16,935 nucleotides of DNA from an uncultured Lachnospiraceae bacterium (GCA_934370915.1 CAKRNI010000035.1:1-16935), one strand, 5' to 3'; positions 1 through 8,485 are shown, counted from the stretch's first letter. The notes: generated from the sequence alone by a model not told the origin. Numbers and translations are program-made.

Positions 1-735
1 GCCCAGTCTATCGCGGAGGGCGGAATTCTTGACGATGTAGATTATTTTCTCACCGGTCATCTCGGAATGGGATGGAAAACAGGTTCCCTGGTGGCTCTCT
101 CCAGGGGATTTCTCTCCACAACAAAGGTGGACGCGGAATTTAAGGGAATTTCCGCCCACGCAGGAATGTCCCCGCAGGACGGAAAGAACGCAATCCTCGC
201 GGCATGCTCAGCCACTCTCGCCATGCATACCGCCTGCCAGGATTCCAGAGGCGCGTCCCGAATCAATGTGGGGACGATTGAGGGCGGCAGCGGACGAAAT
301 GTGGTTCCGGCTGATGCTCTGATCCGCTTCGAAACCCGGGGTGAAACAGCCGATATTCAGAATCTTGTCCTCAAAAAAGCCATGAACGCCGCAAAGGGGG
401 CTGCGGAGATGTTCGACTGTTCCGTGGATACAAAGATCATGGGCAGCGCATCCAGCGCCGACAGCGACCCTGAAATGGAACCATTCATCCACGCGGGTGC
501 TGCCAGAGTCGCCGCCATCACCAACTATGTAAGGGAAGCCGCTTTCTCCGGCTCCGAGGACGCCACCTACCTGATGGCGAAAGTCCAATCCCACGGTGGA
601 AAAGCCGCCTATATGTGCATCGGCTCTACCATCGCTGCACCACACCACAATGACCACTTCAACTTCGATGAGGCATCCCTGCTTACAGGGCTGCGACTGT
701 ATGTCTCCACTGTGTGGGAAATCCTGCATAAGTAA
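1..735 (+). CDS. abgA: AbgA-type M20 family amidohydrolase (p-aminobenzoyl-glutamate hydrolase-like), 5' truncated by window
   Basis: The frame is open from base 1, so the N-terminus lies outside the window; 244 residues are visible up to the TAA at 733-735. The family consists of cytoplasmic, metal-dependent amidohydrolases of the M20D group; AbgA is one subunit of the enzyme that cleaves p-aminobenzoyl-glutamate, a folate breakdown product. Visible hallmarks, in order, are a TGHLG metal-ligand region near residue 20, the dimerisation (lid) domain starting around FKGISAHAG, the SGRNVVPA segment typical of AbgA, then GSEDATYLM and the C-terminal AAPHHNDHFNFDE block that carries the second metal-binding histidine region. 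These fit AbgA better than the general hippurate-hydrolase/IAA-amidase branch, but the substrate is inferred. It is the only plus-strand gene here and it converges on ychF across a hairpin terminator. An abgB partner, if present, would lie upstream and cannot be seen. Confidence 0.85.
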   Translation, partial: AQSIAEGGILDDVDYFLTGHLGMGWKTGSLVALSRGFLSTTKVDAEFKGISAHAGMSPQDGKNAILAACSATLAMHTACQDSRGASRINVGTIEGGSGRNVVPADALIRFETRGETADIQNLVLKKAMNAAKGAAEMFDCSVDTKIMGSASSADSDPEMEPFIHAGAARVAAITNYVREAAFSGSEDATYLMAKVQSHGGKAAYMCIGSTIAAPHHNDHFNFDEASLLTGLRLYVSTVWEILHK

Positions 736-766
736 TTTTACAGCGGATACTGAAGATGTGCCCTAA

Positions 767-827
767 CACATTCCCACACCCCGTGCAGCTGCTTGCAGCA
801 ATCTACATCTTCGCGCGAGTGCGCATC
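767..827 (+). repeat. GC-rich intergenic repeat, copy A1 (61 nt)
   Basis: This 61-nt block aligns without gaps to 11760-11820, with about 48 of 61 positions identical. The last 26 bases (core CATCTTCGCGCGA followed by TGCGCATC) differ at one position only. The middle carries the palindrome GCAGCTGC followed by TTGCAG; in the other copy these are GCGATCGC and TTGCGA, so the substitutions preserve self-complementarity. The block sits between the abgA stop codon and the shared terminator. Function is unknown. Confidence 0.6.
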
Positions 828-830
828 AAA

Positions 831-876
831 AACAAAGCCATGGAACAATTATTTTACATGTTCCATGGCTTTTAAT
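831..876. terminator. Bidirectional intrinsic terminator between abgA and ychF
   Basis: A perfect 14-bp stem pairs 834-847 (AAAGCCATGGAACA) with 859-872, with an 11-nt loop. On the plus strand it is followed by TTTTAATTTTTT; on the minus strand the stem is followed by TGTTTTTG. It therefore suits both convergent genes. Such shared terminators are common between tail-to-tail genes. Confidence 0.85.
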
Positions 877-907
877 TTTTTCTTATAAAACCAACCCTGT
901 CTGGAAA

Positions 908-2005
908 TTATACGTTGAAACGGAATAATACGACATCTCCGTCCTTCATCACGTAATCCTTGCCTTCCATGCGGACAAGACCTTTTTCCTTCGCTCCGTT
1001 GTAGGAACCACAGTCTAAGAGATCCTTGTAGTTTACAACCTCAGCCTTGATAAATCCGCGCTCGAAATCGGTGTGGATCTTTCCTGCCGCCTGCGGTGCT
1101 TTTGTGCCGACCTTGATAGTCCATGCACGGGTCTCTTTCTCACCTGCTGTCAGGTAGCTGATAAGACCAAGGAGACGGTAGCTTGCTGAGATCAGCTTAT
1201 CAAGTCCGGACTCCTTTAAACCAAGATCATCTAAGAACATCTTTTTCTCATCGTCATCTAACTCGGAGATCTCCTCCTCGATCTGGGCGCACACAACAAA
1301 CACTTCGCTGTCGTTCTCAGAAGCGAACTTGCGGACAGCCTGTACATGCGGATTGGAAGCGCCGTCATCGGCAAGATCGTCCTCACCGACGTTCGCAGCG
1401 AAGATCACCGGTTTCCAGGTAAGGAGATCTAAGGAAGCAACAAATGCCTGCTCCTCATCGTCCTCACACTCAAAGCTCTTTGCAAGGTTACCATTCTCGA
1501 GGTGTTCCTTCACAGCCTTTAAGATGTTTAATTCCTTCGCAAGTGCCTTGTTGGAAGCTGCTCCCTTGCCCATCTTCGCGATCCGGCGGTCAATGACCTC
1601 GATATCAGAGAAGATCAGCTCTAAGTTGATAGTCTCGATGTCGCGGAGCGGATCAACGCTTCCGTCTACATGGATAACGTTCGGGTCCTCGAAGCAGCGG
1701 ACAACGTGAACGATGGCATCCACCTCACGGATATTCGCAAGGAACTGGTTTCCGAGTCCCTCACCTTTGGATGCACCCTTTACGAGACCTGCGATATCTA
1801 CGAACTCGATCACAGCCGGTGTGATCTTCTCGGAGTTATAAAGATCTGATAAGAGTTTTAAACGGAAATCCGGTACCGGAACAACGCCCACGTTCGGGTC
1901 GATGGTACAGAACGGATAGTTTGCGGATTCAGCGCCCGCCTTTGTCAAAGAGTTGAATAATGTACTTTTACCTACGTTCGGCAGGCCGACAATGCCAAGT
2001 TTCAT
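908..2005 (-). CDS. ychF: Redox-regulated ATPase YchF (Obg-family translation-associated P-loop ATPase)
   Basis: The protein has 365 residues, the usual YchF length. It starts at the ATG complementary to 2003-2005, with an AGAAAGGA ribosome binding site 7-8 nt upstream; longer upstream readings of the frame add a non-conserved, Cys-rich tail and lack support. The P-loop GLPNVGKST is at residues 7-15, the [12 protein letters not shown] switch region near 29-40, DIAG (G3) at 70-73 and NVGE at 205-208. The last replaces the usual NKxD guanine-specificity motif and is the reason YchF prefers ATP. The C-terminus ends in a TGS domain finishing DVVLFRFNV. Family members bind ribosomes and influence stress responses; the precise role remains unsettled. 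The gene has a 5' leader containing a large palindrome (2030-2082) just upstream of the ribosome binding site. Confidence 0.97.
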   Translation of the reverse strand: MKLGIVGLPNVGKSTLFNSLTKAGAESANYPFCTIDPNVGVVPVPDFRLKLLSDLYNSEKITPAVIEFVDIAGLVKGASKGEGLGNQFLANIREVDAIVHVVRCFEDPNVIHVDGSVDPLRDIETINLELIFSDIEVIDRRIAKMGKGAASNKALAKELNILKAVKEHLENGNLAKSFECEDDEEQAFVASLDLLTWKPVIFAANVGEDDLADDGASNPHVQAVRKFASENDSEVFVVCAQIEEEISELDDDEKKMFLDDLGLKESGLDKLISASYRLLGLISYLTAGEKETRAWTIKVGTKAPQAAGKIHTDFERGFIKAEVVNYKDLLDCGSYNGAKEKGLVRMEGKDYVMKDGDVVLFRFNV

Positions 2006-2029
2006 GGTAATTTTCCTTTCTAAACGTCT

Positions 2030-2082
2030 GGAACTGTCCAGCAGGTCAGCGCATCTCCTGCGCGGATCTGCTGGACAGTTCC
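2030..2082. repeat. Large palindrome in the ychF leader (hairpin element B1)
   Basis: A perfect 15-bp inverted repeat pairs 2030-2044 (GGAACTGTCCAGCAG) with 2068-2082. Inside it, separated by a 4x4 internal loop, a second stem pairs GCGCA (2049-2053) with TGCGC (2059-2063). In the ychF transcript it would end about 9 nt before the ribosome binding site. The arm sequence GGAACTGTCCAG resembles the GTAACTGTTCAG arm of the element at 13393-13525. There is no T-run, so it is not a normal terminator. Confidence 0.75.
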
Positions 2083-2176
2083 GATGGTTTTTACATAAAA
2101 ATAAATATGCCTGAAAAGTTTTCTGTTCAGGGACAGATGGCACACCATGTGGTCCAATACAGCCACAAGTGTATTT

Positions 2177-2185
2177 AGCATAGCA
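2177..2185 (-). promoter_or_regulatory. Possible extended -10 promoter for ychF
   Basis: On the minus strand the sequence reads TGCTATGCT, an extended -10 box; no good -35 hexamer is present at 17 bp. It lies about 170 bp upstream of the ychF start and downstream of the DUF1292 gene, which has no clear terminator. Read-through from that gene is an alternative way to transcribe ychF. Confidence 0.3.
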
Positions 2186-2264
2186 CAAAACAAGCTGAAA
2201 AGGAAGGGAATTTTTGTCATCTGCTCATCAGGCATAGTGGGGCACATAGTCTCGCTCCCCAGCT

Positions 2265-2600
2265 TTAATCCTCTAAATCTTCCTCGCTGACGATCTCTTC
2301 ATACTCTTCTGTGTCAAGAAGCTCATCGAAGGCGTCCGCAACGATCTCATACTCCTCGTCGCTCTCGATATTCTGGATATCCGGATTTCCGTTTGCATCT
2401 TCAGTGTAGCGGTATAAGTAAACCTCTCCATCCTCCGCCTCATTGCCGTCTAACGGGAGAAGCGCAATATATTCCTTATCAGCCGCCTCGAAGATCGTAA
2501 GGACCACGCACTCTAAATCCGTTCCATCGTCCAATGTCAGGGTAACGGTCATCTCCTCGTCGTTTGCTGCGTCCTGATTCATGTTCTTGTCCTTTGCCAT
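2265..2600 (-). CDS. DUF1292 domain-containing protein (YrzB-like)
   Basis: This is a small acidic protein of 111 residues. It carries the DUF1292 pattern: an N-terminal beta-rich stretch (MTVTLTLDDGTDLECVVL), then YIALLPL, then DGEVYLYRY at about residues 58-66, and a C-terminal SDEEYEIVADAFDELL block. The family is widespread in Firmicutes and often lies near yrrK and yrzL-type genes; its molecular function is not known. The ATG complementary to 2598-2600 is preceded by an AGAGGAAAA ribosome binding site; a second in-frame ATG six codons downstream is possible. The last 20 residues are almost all acidic. A consensus-like promoter lies 105-133 bp upstream of the start. Confidence 0.9.
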   Translation of the reverse strand: MAKDKNMNQDAANDEEMTVTLTLDDGTDLECVVLTIFEAADKEYIALLPLDGNEAEDGEVYLYRYTEDANGNPDIQNIESDEEYEIVADAFDELLDTEEYEEIVSEEDLED

Positions 2601-2704
2601 ACCTTAATTTTCCTCTCATTTCCGGCAATCTGCCGTTGATTCCAGCCGCATTGTTTCAGCGGCCGCGCCCGGTGCAGGAATGCGCCGGGACACATTCTTT
2701 TTAT

Positions 2705-2733
2705 AGAATACCAGTAAATATCTACAAAATCAA
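2705..2733 (-). promoter_or_regulatory. Sigma-A type promoter for the DUF1292 gene
   Basis: On the minus strand a -35 box TTGATT (2728-2733) is separated by exactly 17 bp from TATTCT (2705-2710), which is preceded by TGG as an extended -10. The predicted start near 2698 gives a leader of about 97 nt containing a small GC hairpin around 2668-2690 (CCCGG arms) without a T-run. Confidence 0.7.
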
Positions 2734-2747
2734 TAGGAAGAATGATT

Positions 2748-2764
2748 GTTACGGTTCAGACATG
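2748..2764. repeat. Single arm of the GTTAC...GTTCAG hairpin family (element B5)
   Basis: The sequence GTTACGGTTCAGACATG lies 7 nt beyond the cobO stop codon. It matches one arm of the hairpins at 11934-11973, 13393-13525 and 16354-16383, but no partner arm is found nearby. It is probably a decayed or partial copy. Confidence 0.4.
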
Positions 2765-2770
2765 CATCTT

Positions 2771-3301
2771 TTAGTACTCAACACCACGTCTTGCCTTGAT
2801 TCCTTTATCAAATGGATGTTTCCGCTTACAGATCTCTGACACATAGTCCGCTGCTGCGATCAATGCCTCCGACGGATTCCGTCCCGTAAGGACTACCTCC
2901 AGCCCGTCCGGCTCACCTTTTTTCGGCCGTTTTTCCAGGAAATCCAGAACGTCCTTTTCCGGGATCATTCCGTAATTGACCGCCGCCATGATCTCGTCAA
3001 AGACCACCAGGTCCGCGTCTTCTGCCAGTTTCACCGCATCCGAAAACAGTTCTCTGTTATAAGCCGCGCACTTTCTTTTCGTATCCTCTTCCATAGAACG
3101 GACAAAGCCAAAGTTCTTCCGGCACGGGATCAGCGTCACCTCCGGGAGTCTCTTTAAGATATCCACTTCTCCGGAGTCATCCGTCTTTAAAAAGCGCGCC
3201 ACCACCACGCGTCTCCCACAGCCCGCAGCCCGGACCGCAAGCCCTATCGCTGCGCTGGTCTTTCCCTTTCCGTCTCCACAGTAAATATGGACAAGTCCCA
3301 T
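2771..3301 (-). CDS. cobO: Cob(I)yrinic acid a,c-diamide adenosyltransferase (CobO/CobA/BtuR family)
   Basis: This 176-residue protein belongs to the CobA/CobO class, which transfers the 5'-deoxyadenosyl group of ATP to cob(I)alamin or its precursors. A P-loop, GDGKGKTSAA, occupies about residues 8-17 directly after the N-terminal MGLVHIYC. The downstream ARFLKTDDSGEVDIL, VVFDEIMAAVNYGM (Walker B-like) and VVLTGRNPSEALI blocks are typical. The chosen ATG (3299-3301 complement) follows AAAGAGG by 6-7 nt; an upstream in-frame ATG would overlap the helicase gene and has no ribosome binding site. The start lies 16 nt after the helicase stop, so the two are probably co-transcribed. No other cobalamin genes are nearby, so it may serve salvage of imported corrinoid. 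Confidence 0.93.
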   Translation of the reverse strand: MGLVHIYCGDGKGKTSAAIGLAVRAAGCGRRVVVARFLKTDDSGEVDILKRLPEVTLIPCRKNFGFVRSMEEDTKRKCAAYNRELFSDAVKLAEDADLVVFDEIMAAVNYGMIPEKDVLDFLEKRPKKGEPDGLEVVLTGRNPSEALIAAADYVSEICKRKHPFDKGIKARRGVEY

Positions 3302-3317
3302 GTTTTTCCTCTTTCCT

Positions 3318-5195
3318 TTATAATCCGGCTTCCTCGATAAACCGCGAAACATCCGTCTTTCTGTGATACCGCTCCCGCACCGCCGCCACATGAAGCCGGT
3401 CCTTTGCGCGGGTCAGCGCCACATAGAACAGCCGCCGTTCTTCCTCGATATCCGCAGAAAGCCCCGCCTTGTGGTGCGGAACGATGCCTTCGTTTGCGTC
3501 CACCACAAAGACCACAGGATATTCCAGTCCCTTTGCACTGTGCATCGTGGACAGTGTCACCCGGTCCTCTGTCTCCCCGGTCTCCTCAAGACTCTGCTTC
3601 TTTAGTTCTTCCTCGTACTTTGCCGCATGTTCCTTCCACGCCTCAAAGGTCTCAAATTCCGCCGCACTTTCCGCAAGCTTGTCCGCCGTCTCAAAAAGCT
3701 CCTCCGGCTTCATCCGACGGAATTCCGCGTAGGATCTTAGATAATCGTCATACCCAATGACCTTTCGGATATAGTTCACCGCCGCCACCGGCTTCAGCCT
3801 CGACATCGCCCGAAGATCCGCTTCCAGATCACAGATCCGGTCCTCCATCCAGTCCCTGTCCTGATAAAAGGACTTCAACCGGTCAAAAGACACCGTCGGC
3901 GTGTCAAAGGCATCCCGGCTGAAATACCGGTTCGGCCGGTTCATGATCCGGTAGAAGTCAGACCGTTTCCGGCTGCCTGCAGCGATCTCCATATAGGCAA
4001 AGAGGTCCTTTGCGATCCAGTGGTTATAGAGGTTCGGGATCACGTCCCGGAGCTTAAACGGGATATTGTACCCCATAAGCCGCTCCGCCATCAGCCCGGA
4101 ATTTGCCCCTGTGCGGAACAACACCGCGATCTCGTTCCAGGCGTACCCGGCGTCATGATACGCCCGGATACTCTGTGCCACGGTGTCCATCTCATGCCCC
4201 GGATTATCAAAGACCCGGAAATCCACCGGTCTTCCGGATCCCCGGAACGGCTCCAGCTTTTTCTCGAAGCGGACCGTATTGTGCTCGATGAGCCGCAGGG
4301 AGGTCTCCACGATCTCCTTTGTGGACCGGTAATTTGTTCCGAGAAGAACTCTCTTCGTCCCCGGAAAATCTTTCTCAAATCCCAGCATGATCTCCGGCTT
4401 CGCCCCGCGGAACCGGTAAATGGACTGATCATCATCTCCGACGATAAAAAGATTGTTTTCCGGCAGCGCCAGCATACGGACTACCTGGTACTGTAAAAGA
4501 TTGATGTCCTGAAACTCATCCACAAGGATGTACCGGAACTTCTTCTGCCATGCAGCCAGAATATCTTTTCTTTCCGTAAAGAGCTCATGGCACATGACGA
4601 GCATATCATCGAAGTCGATCTTTCCCGTTCTCTTCAGCATCTCATCATATCCGTCATAGAGCTTCTTAAACCACTCCTCCGGGCAGTTCTGGGAATAGTA
4701 ATATTTTAAATCCAGTCGCTCGCCCTTCACATAGCTGATCTCGTTGATGATGGATGAAATAAATTCCGCCTCATCCTCCACCTCCATCTCTGATTCATCG
4801 AGAAATGCCTTAAAATACCGGCGTTTTTCCTCTCCGCTTATCACGTTTCCGGCAGGAAAACGGTACGCCCACTTTAAGATATGGTAAAAGACAGAGTGGA
4901 AGGTTCCGAAGCTTACGCGTGTGCCCGCAGCTTCCAGAGAGGTTGTTCCGGCTGGCTTCCGTTTTCCATCTTCCTCCCGCGCCAGTCTCAGAAACCGCTC
5001 CTTCATCTCCGTGGCTGCGGCTTTTGTGAACGTAATGACAAGAATGCCGGAGGGGTCAACGCCCGCCTCCAGCAATCTCCTGATTCTGTGTGTAATTACT
5101 GTCGTTTTTCCGGACCCCGGACCCGCGAGGACCATCATCGGTCCGTCCCGGTGTTCCAGAGCCGTCCTCTGTGCTTGATTAAAATCCATACTCAT
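3318..5195 (-). CDS. UvrD/PcrA-type superfamily 1 ATP-dependent DNA helicase (short form)
   Basis: This 625-residue superfamily 1A 3'-5' DNA helicase shows all the motifs: Walker A AGPGSGKT at 24-31, motif Ia VITFTKAAATEM at about 53-64, Walker B DEFQD at 226-230, motif III GDDDQSIYRFRGA at 253-265, motif IV near LLGTNYRS, motif V STMHSAKGLE at about 549-558 and motif VI RRLFYVALTRAKDRL near 582-597. It is about 100 residues shorter than typical PcrA and ends soon after motif VI. It therefore lacks the C-terminal Tudor-like tail that docks PcrA onto RNA polymerase, and is more likely a UvrD-like paralogue than the main PcrA. The ribosome binding site is weak for either candidate start (ATG at 5195 or two codons later); an in-frame TAG lies three codons upstream. 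The gene leads the cobO operon. Confidence 0.92.
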   Translation of the reverse strand: MSMDFNQAQRTALEHRDGPMMVLAGPGSGKTTVITHRIRRLLEAGVDPSGILVITFTKAAATEMKERFLRLAREEDGKRKPAGTTSLEAAGTRVSFGTFHSVFYHILKWAYRFPAGNVISGEEKRRYFKAFLDESEMEVEDEAEFISSIINEISYVKGERLDLKYYYSQNCPEEWFKKLYDGYDEMLKRTGKIDFDDMLVMCHELFTERKDILAAWQKKFRYILVDEFQDINLLQYQVVRMLALPENNLFIVGDDDQSIYRFRGAKPEIMLGFEKDFPGTKRVLLGTNYRSTKEIVETSLRLIEHNTVRFEKKLEPFRGSGRPVDFRVFDNPGHEMDTVAQSIRAYHDAGYAWNEIAVLFRTGANSGLMAERLMGYNIPFKLRDVIPNLYNHWIAKDLFAYMEIAAGSRKRSDFYRIMNRPNRYFSRDAFDTPTVSFDRLKSFYQDRDWMEDRICDLEADLRAMSRLKPVAAVNYIRKVIGYDDYLRSYAEFRRMKPEELFETADKLAESAAEFETFEAWKEHAAKYEEELKKQSLEETGETEDRVTLSTMHSAKGLEYPVVFVVDANEGIVPHHKAGLSADIEEERRLFYVALTRAKDRLHVAAVRERYHRKTDVSRFIEEAGL

Positions 5196-5296
5196 CCATT
5201 TCTAAACAGCCGTCTTTCCCTGTCCCACAGCACGCAGCTGCTTTCCATGACAACCGGACCGGTCATCCGTCCGCCAGGATCTGCCGGATTTCAGGA

Positions 5297-6754
5297 TCAC
5301 TGTGCATTCTCCAGCAGCTCAATTCCCTTCCTGATACGAGTCAGGGACTCCTCTTTTCCGATGATCTCCATGATCTCGGTAGCGCCTGCCGGTGTCATCT
5401 GTTTTCCGGATACAGCAGTACGGATCGGCCACATAACAAAGCCTGTCTTTACACCCTTATCGGCAACATACTTGGAAAGAGCCTCGAAAAGGGCGTCATT
5501 GCTGAAGTCATCCTGTGCCTCGAGGATCGGAAGAACCTCTTTTAATGTCTCTAAAGAGTTCTCCTTTGTTGTCTTCATCTTCTTATGGATATACATATCC
5601 GCACTGTACTCCGGCATCTCCTCAAAGAAGTCGATCTGATCCGCAATCTCAAGCAAGGTCTCAATTCTTGTCTTTACCATTCCGGCGATCTTCTTTAAGT
5701 TCAACGGCTTCCTGATCACAGCCTCAAGGTACGGCTTTGCGAGCTCGAAGAATTTCTCATCATCCATTTTCTTGATGTACTCGCCGTTCATCCAGCGAAG
5801 CTTTGTCATATCAAAGACAGCCGGGGATTTGCTCATATTGTGGTAATCAAACTCTTTTACAAGCTCCTCAAGAGTAAAGAACTCCTGATTGTTCGCCGGA
5901 GACCAGCCCAGGAGGGCAACGAAGTTTACGATTGCCTCTGTTAAGAAGCCCTGCTCGAGAAGATCCTCGAAGGAAGAGTGACCGCTTCTCTTACTTAATT
6001 TCTTGTGCTCCTCGTTCGTGATCGTCGGGCAGTGTACATAGACCGGAACTTCCCAGCCGAATGCATCGTAGAGACGATTGTACTTCGGGGAAGAGGACAG
6101 GTACTCATTGCCGCGGACAACGTGCGTGATCTTCATCAGATGGTCATCCACAACGTTTGCGAAGTTATAAGTTGGAAATCCGTCGGATTTGATGAGGACC
6201 ATATCGTCAAGCTCCGCGTTGTCTACTGTGATGTCTCCGTAGATCTCATCGTGGAAGGTGGTGGTTCCCTCTTTCGGGTTGTTCTGGCGGATAACGAACG
6301 GCATTCCTGCCTTTAAGTTTGCCTCAACCTCTTCCTTTGAAAGGTGCAGGCAGTGCTTATCGTAAACCATGATCTCCTCACCGTTTACGGTCTTCTTTAA
6401 TGTGTTTAAGCGTTCCTGGGTGCAGAAGCAGTAGTATGCCTCGCCTTTTTCTACGAGCTTTTTCGCGTACTCCATGTAGATTCCGGCTTTCTGACGCTCA
6501 CTCTGGACATACGGACCATATCCGCCATCCTTATCCGGACCCTCATCATGGATCAGGCCAGTCTCTGCCAGTGTCCGGTAGATGATGCCCTCAGCGCCCT
6601 CAACATGGCGCTCCTGATCTGTATCCTCAATACGGAGAATAAAATCTCCACCCTCATGCTTTGCTATCAGGTATGTGTAAAGAGCTGTTCTTAAATTACC
6701 TACATGCATCCGGCCGGTCGGGCTCGGTGCAAATCTTGTTCTGACTTTTTCCAT
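5297..6754 (-). CDS. gltX: Glutamate-tRNA ligase (GluRS)
   Basis: The 485-residue class I synthetase attaches glutamate to tRNA-Glu. The N-terminal [14 protein letters not shown] carries the HIGH-type motif (HVGN, 17-20), and KLSKR at 252-256 is the KMSKS-type motif. A zinc-site pattern resembling bacterial GluRS is retained (C109-x-C111 and C135-x-H137). The helical anticodon-binding region fills the C-terminal 150 residues and ends ELLENAQ. The start chosen is the ATG at 6752-6754 complement with AGGAGAT 9 nt upstream; an upstream in-frame extension of 19 codons is unconserved. Clostridia usually make Gln-tRNA via GatCAB, so a non-discriminating enzyme is plausible but cannot be read directly from the sequence. 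It lies 108 nt downstream of mgtE and 101 nt upstream of the helicase, with no strong terminator in either gap. Confidence 0.97.
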   Translation of the reverse strand: MEKVRTRFAPSPTGRMHVGNLRTALYTYLIAKHEGGDFILRIEDTDQERHVEGAEGIIYRTLAETGLIHDEGPDKDGGYGPYVQSERQKAGIYMEYAKKLVEKGEAYYCFCTQERLNTLKKTVNGEEIMVYDKHCLHLSKEEVEANLKAGMPFVIRQNNPKEGTTTFHDEIYGDITVDNAELDDMVLIKSDGFPTYNFANVVDDHLMKITHVVRGNEYLSSSPKYNRLYDAFGWEVPVYVHCPTITNEEHKKLSKRSGHSSFEDLLEQGFLTEAIVNFVALLGWSPANNQEFFTLEELVKEFDYHNMSKSPAVFDMTKLRWMNGEYIKKMDDEKFFELAKPYLEAVIRKPLNLKKIAGMVKTRIETLLEIADQIDFFEEMPEYSADMYIHKKMKTTKENSLETLKEVLPILEAQDDFSNDALFEALSKYVADKGVKTGFVMWPIRTAVSGKQMTPAGATEIMEIIGKEESLTRIRKGIELLENAQ

Positions 6755-6862
6755 AATCCATATCTCCTGTTGATATATATTTATCTGCAAAAAGATTTCG
6801 CAGACAGACATTCCTGTTGGTTCCTGCCTCTGTCATTCAGCAGTTTGTTTTCCTTCCTGTCT

Positions 6863-8230
6863 CTATACTGTCATATCCAATAAATGGCAGGCAAGATTAA
6901 AGTACACCATCAGACTCACCGCATCCACGATCGTCGTGATCATCGGTGACGCCATGATCGCCGGATCAAGCTTTAATACCTTAGCTCCGATCGGCAGTGT
7001 ACATCCGATTGTCTTCGCAACGATGACCGTACAGAACAGGCTGATCACAACCGTCACGCAGATCAGCGTGTTTCCCGGGTACTGGATCATCAGACGGAGG
7101 AAATTTACCACCGCCAGAACGAATCCAACGATGATTCCCACCCGGACTTCCTTCCATACTACCTTCAGGATATCCGCCGGTTCCACATCACCGATGGCCA
7201 TACCACGGATGATCATCGTACTGCTCTGGCTTCCGGAGTTTCCGCCGGTATCCATAAGCATCGGGATAAAGCTTACAAGAAGCGGGATCGCCGCGAAGGC
7301 ATTCTCATATTTCACAAGGATCCCACCCGTGATCGTGCTGGAAAGCATTAAGATCAAAAGCCACGGGATCCTGTTTTTTGCCAGCGTGAAAACGCCGGTT
7401 TTCAGATACGGCTTTTCACTCGGAAGCATCGCCGCCATCTTCTCGAAGTCCTCTGTGGCCTCTTCTTCCATGACTTCCATGACATCGTCAACGGTGATGA
7501 TCCCGACCAGACGGTCCTCACTGTCGACCACCGGCATGGAGAGCAGGCCATACTTGTTCATCGTATCAGCTACCAGCTCCTGATCGTCCGTTGTCCGGAC
7601 CTTTATGACGTGGGTGTCCATAATATCACCCACCTGACGTTCATAAGGCTGAAGGAGAAGATCCTTCACCGTGACAACTCCGTCCAGCATCCGCTTTTCA
7701 TCCATCACATAGCAGGTGTAGATCGTCTCCGAATTCACAGCATGGTGACGGATATAGGCGAAACACTGTTCCACCGTCATATTTTTCTTCAAACCGATAT
7801 ACTCGGCCGTCATGATACTTCCGGCTGTATTTTCCGGATAGTTTAAAAACTGGTTGATCAGTTTTCTCGTCTCCGGCTTCGTGTTCTGAAGGACACGGCG
7901 GACCACCGTTGCCGGGAGTTCCTCCACCAGATCTACGGCATCATCCACGTAAAGCTCTTCCACGATCTCGGAAAGCTCCTTATCTGTGATGCTGTTGATA
8001 ATGTGGCTCTGCTTGTCCACCGGAAGCTCGGCAAACACCTCTGTTGCCAGCGCTTTCGGCAGCATCCGGAACACGATAACCGTGCGCTCGGAATCCAGTT
8101 CTTCAATGAACGAAGCGATATCTACCTCGTTCAGTTCCACGAGCTCTTCCTTCAGCAGGCGGTACTTTTTCTCCCGCGCCAGCTCGAGAAGATGCTCCAT
8201 GTCAAATGTTTCATTTCCATCATTCGGCAT
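6863..8230 (-). CDS. mgtE: Magnesium transporter MgtE
   Basis: The protein is about 455 residues with the MgtE layout. It begins with a helical N domain (about 10-130) and two CBS domains containing ENTAGSIMTAEYI and VGIITVDDVMEVMEEEATEDFEKM. A connecting helix follows, then five membrane segments over the last 180 residues. PMLMDTGGNSGSQSS and DPAIMASPMITTIVDA form the Mg2+ pore and carry the key aspartate. The cytoplasmic domains sense Mg2+ and gate the channel. Three in-frame ATGs are possible; the one complementary to 8228-8230 has GGGGGA 8 nt upstream and gives the standard length. The ATGs at 8245 and 8266 add 5 or 12 residues. A consensus promoter at 8486-8514 and a structured leader of about 250 nt precede it. 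Confidence 0.95.
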   Translation of the reverse strand: MPNDGNETFDMEHLLELAREKKYRLLKEELVELNEVDIASFIEELDSERTVIVFRMLPKALATEVFAELPVDKQSHIINSITDKELSEIVEELYVDDAVDLVEELPATVVRRVLQNTKPETRKLINQFLNYPENTAGSIMTAEYIGLKKNMTVEQCFAYIRHHAVNSETIYTCYVMDEKRMLDGVVTVKDLLLQPYERQVGDIMDTHVIKVRTTDDQELVADTMNKYGLLSMPVVDSEDRLVGIITVDDVMEVMEEEATEDFEKMAAMLPSEKPYLKTGVFTLAKNRIPWLLILMLSSTITGGILVKYENAFAAIPLLVSFIPMLMDTGGNSGSQSSTMIIRGMAIGDVEPADILKVVWKEVRVGIIVGFVLAVVNFLRLMIQYPGNTLICVTVVISLFCTVIVAKTIGCTLPIGAKVLKLDPAIMASPMITTIVDAVSLMVYFNLACHLLDMTV

Positions 8231-8280
8231 TTTCTTTTCCCCCATAATCAGTTTTCCACTCAGCATTCCGCTTACCTGTT

Positions 8281-8479
8281 TTTACATGATCATGGAAGCA
8301 AAAAGCACCTGCAGCCGCCGCATTTCCCCGCGCCGGTCGGCAGGCTCCTGTACAGTCAGATTCGGCAATACACATAACAGAGCGTCCCCGTCATGCCTAT
8401 TGCCACCGGTTCAGGGTGTGCGTCTGCTTCCATCGTATGACTTCGACCTTCCATTATGTGTTCACTTCCTTTCTCTGTG
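8281..8479 (-). promoter_or_regulatory. Structured mgtE leader with terminator-like hairpin (candidate attenuator)
   Basis: Between the mgtE promoter and gene the leader shows nested inverted repeats. A 9-bp outer pair joins 8425-8433 with 8292-8300 (ATGGAAGCA/TGCTTCCAT). A 7-bp pair joins 8398-8404 with 8364-8370 (GGCAATA/TATTGCC). A GC-rich imperfect hairpin spans 8308-8344 (CCTGC/GCAGG ends) and is followed on the transcript by TGCTTTTT. The T-run overlaps the 3' arm of the outer pair, so the two structures could compete. mgtE genes are often under the M-box riboswitch, but I do not see the M-box conserved blocks in the transcribed direction, so the class is unassigned. Confidence 0.5.
8356..8454 (-). 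CDS. Possible 32-codon leader peptide upstream of mgtE
   Basis: An ATG at 8452-8454 (complement) opens a 32-residue frame beginning MEGRSHTMEADAHPEPV and ending at TGA 8356-8358. A GAAAGGA ribosome binding site lies 12 nt upstream, slightly far. Its start is about 25 nt after the predicted transcription start, and its stop falls just before the terminator-like hairpin at 8308-8344, the arrangement expected of translational attenuation. No homology is recognised and it could be chance. Confidence 0.2.
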   Translation of the reverse strand: MEGRSHTMEADAHPEPVAIGMTGTLCYVYCRI

Positions 8480-8485
8480 CTTTCC

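Noticed and set aside
2241..2264. GGGG/CCCC hairpin after the DUF1292 gene as a terminator
   Set aside because: It has only four pairs with a long loop and no T-run.
5196..5296. GC-rich palindromic bits between gltX and the helicase as a terminator
   Set aside because: The stems are short (4-5 bp) and no T-run follows on the minus strand.
4881..5639. Plus-strand open frame spanning the helicase N-terminus and gltX C-terminus
   Set aside because: It is antisense to two well-supported genes and has no homology or initiation signals.
8336..8352. Plus-strand AGGCTCCTGTACA, similar to the M-box start GAGGCTCCT
   Set aside because: It is on the opposite strand to mgtE, and the later M-box blocks are missing at the right distances.
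8303..8370. Resemblance of the mgtE leader to the ydaO (c-di-AMP) riboswitch: TTGCCGAATC followed by GGAG..CC and GGGG..AAT
   Set aside because: The closing 3' strand with GGCAATAAAGG is absent downstream; the only GGCAATA lies upstream of the motif. The match is partial and the topology is wrong.
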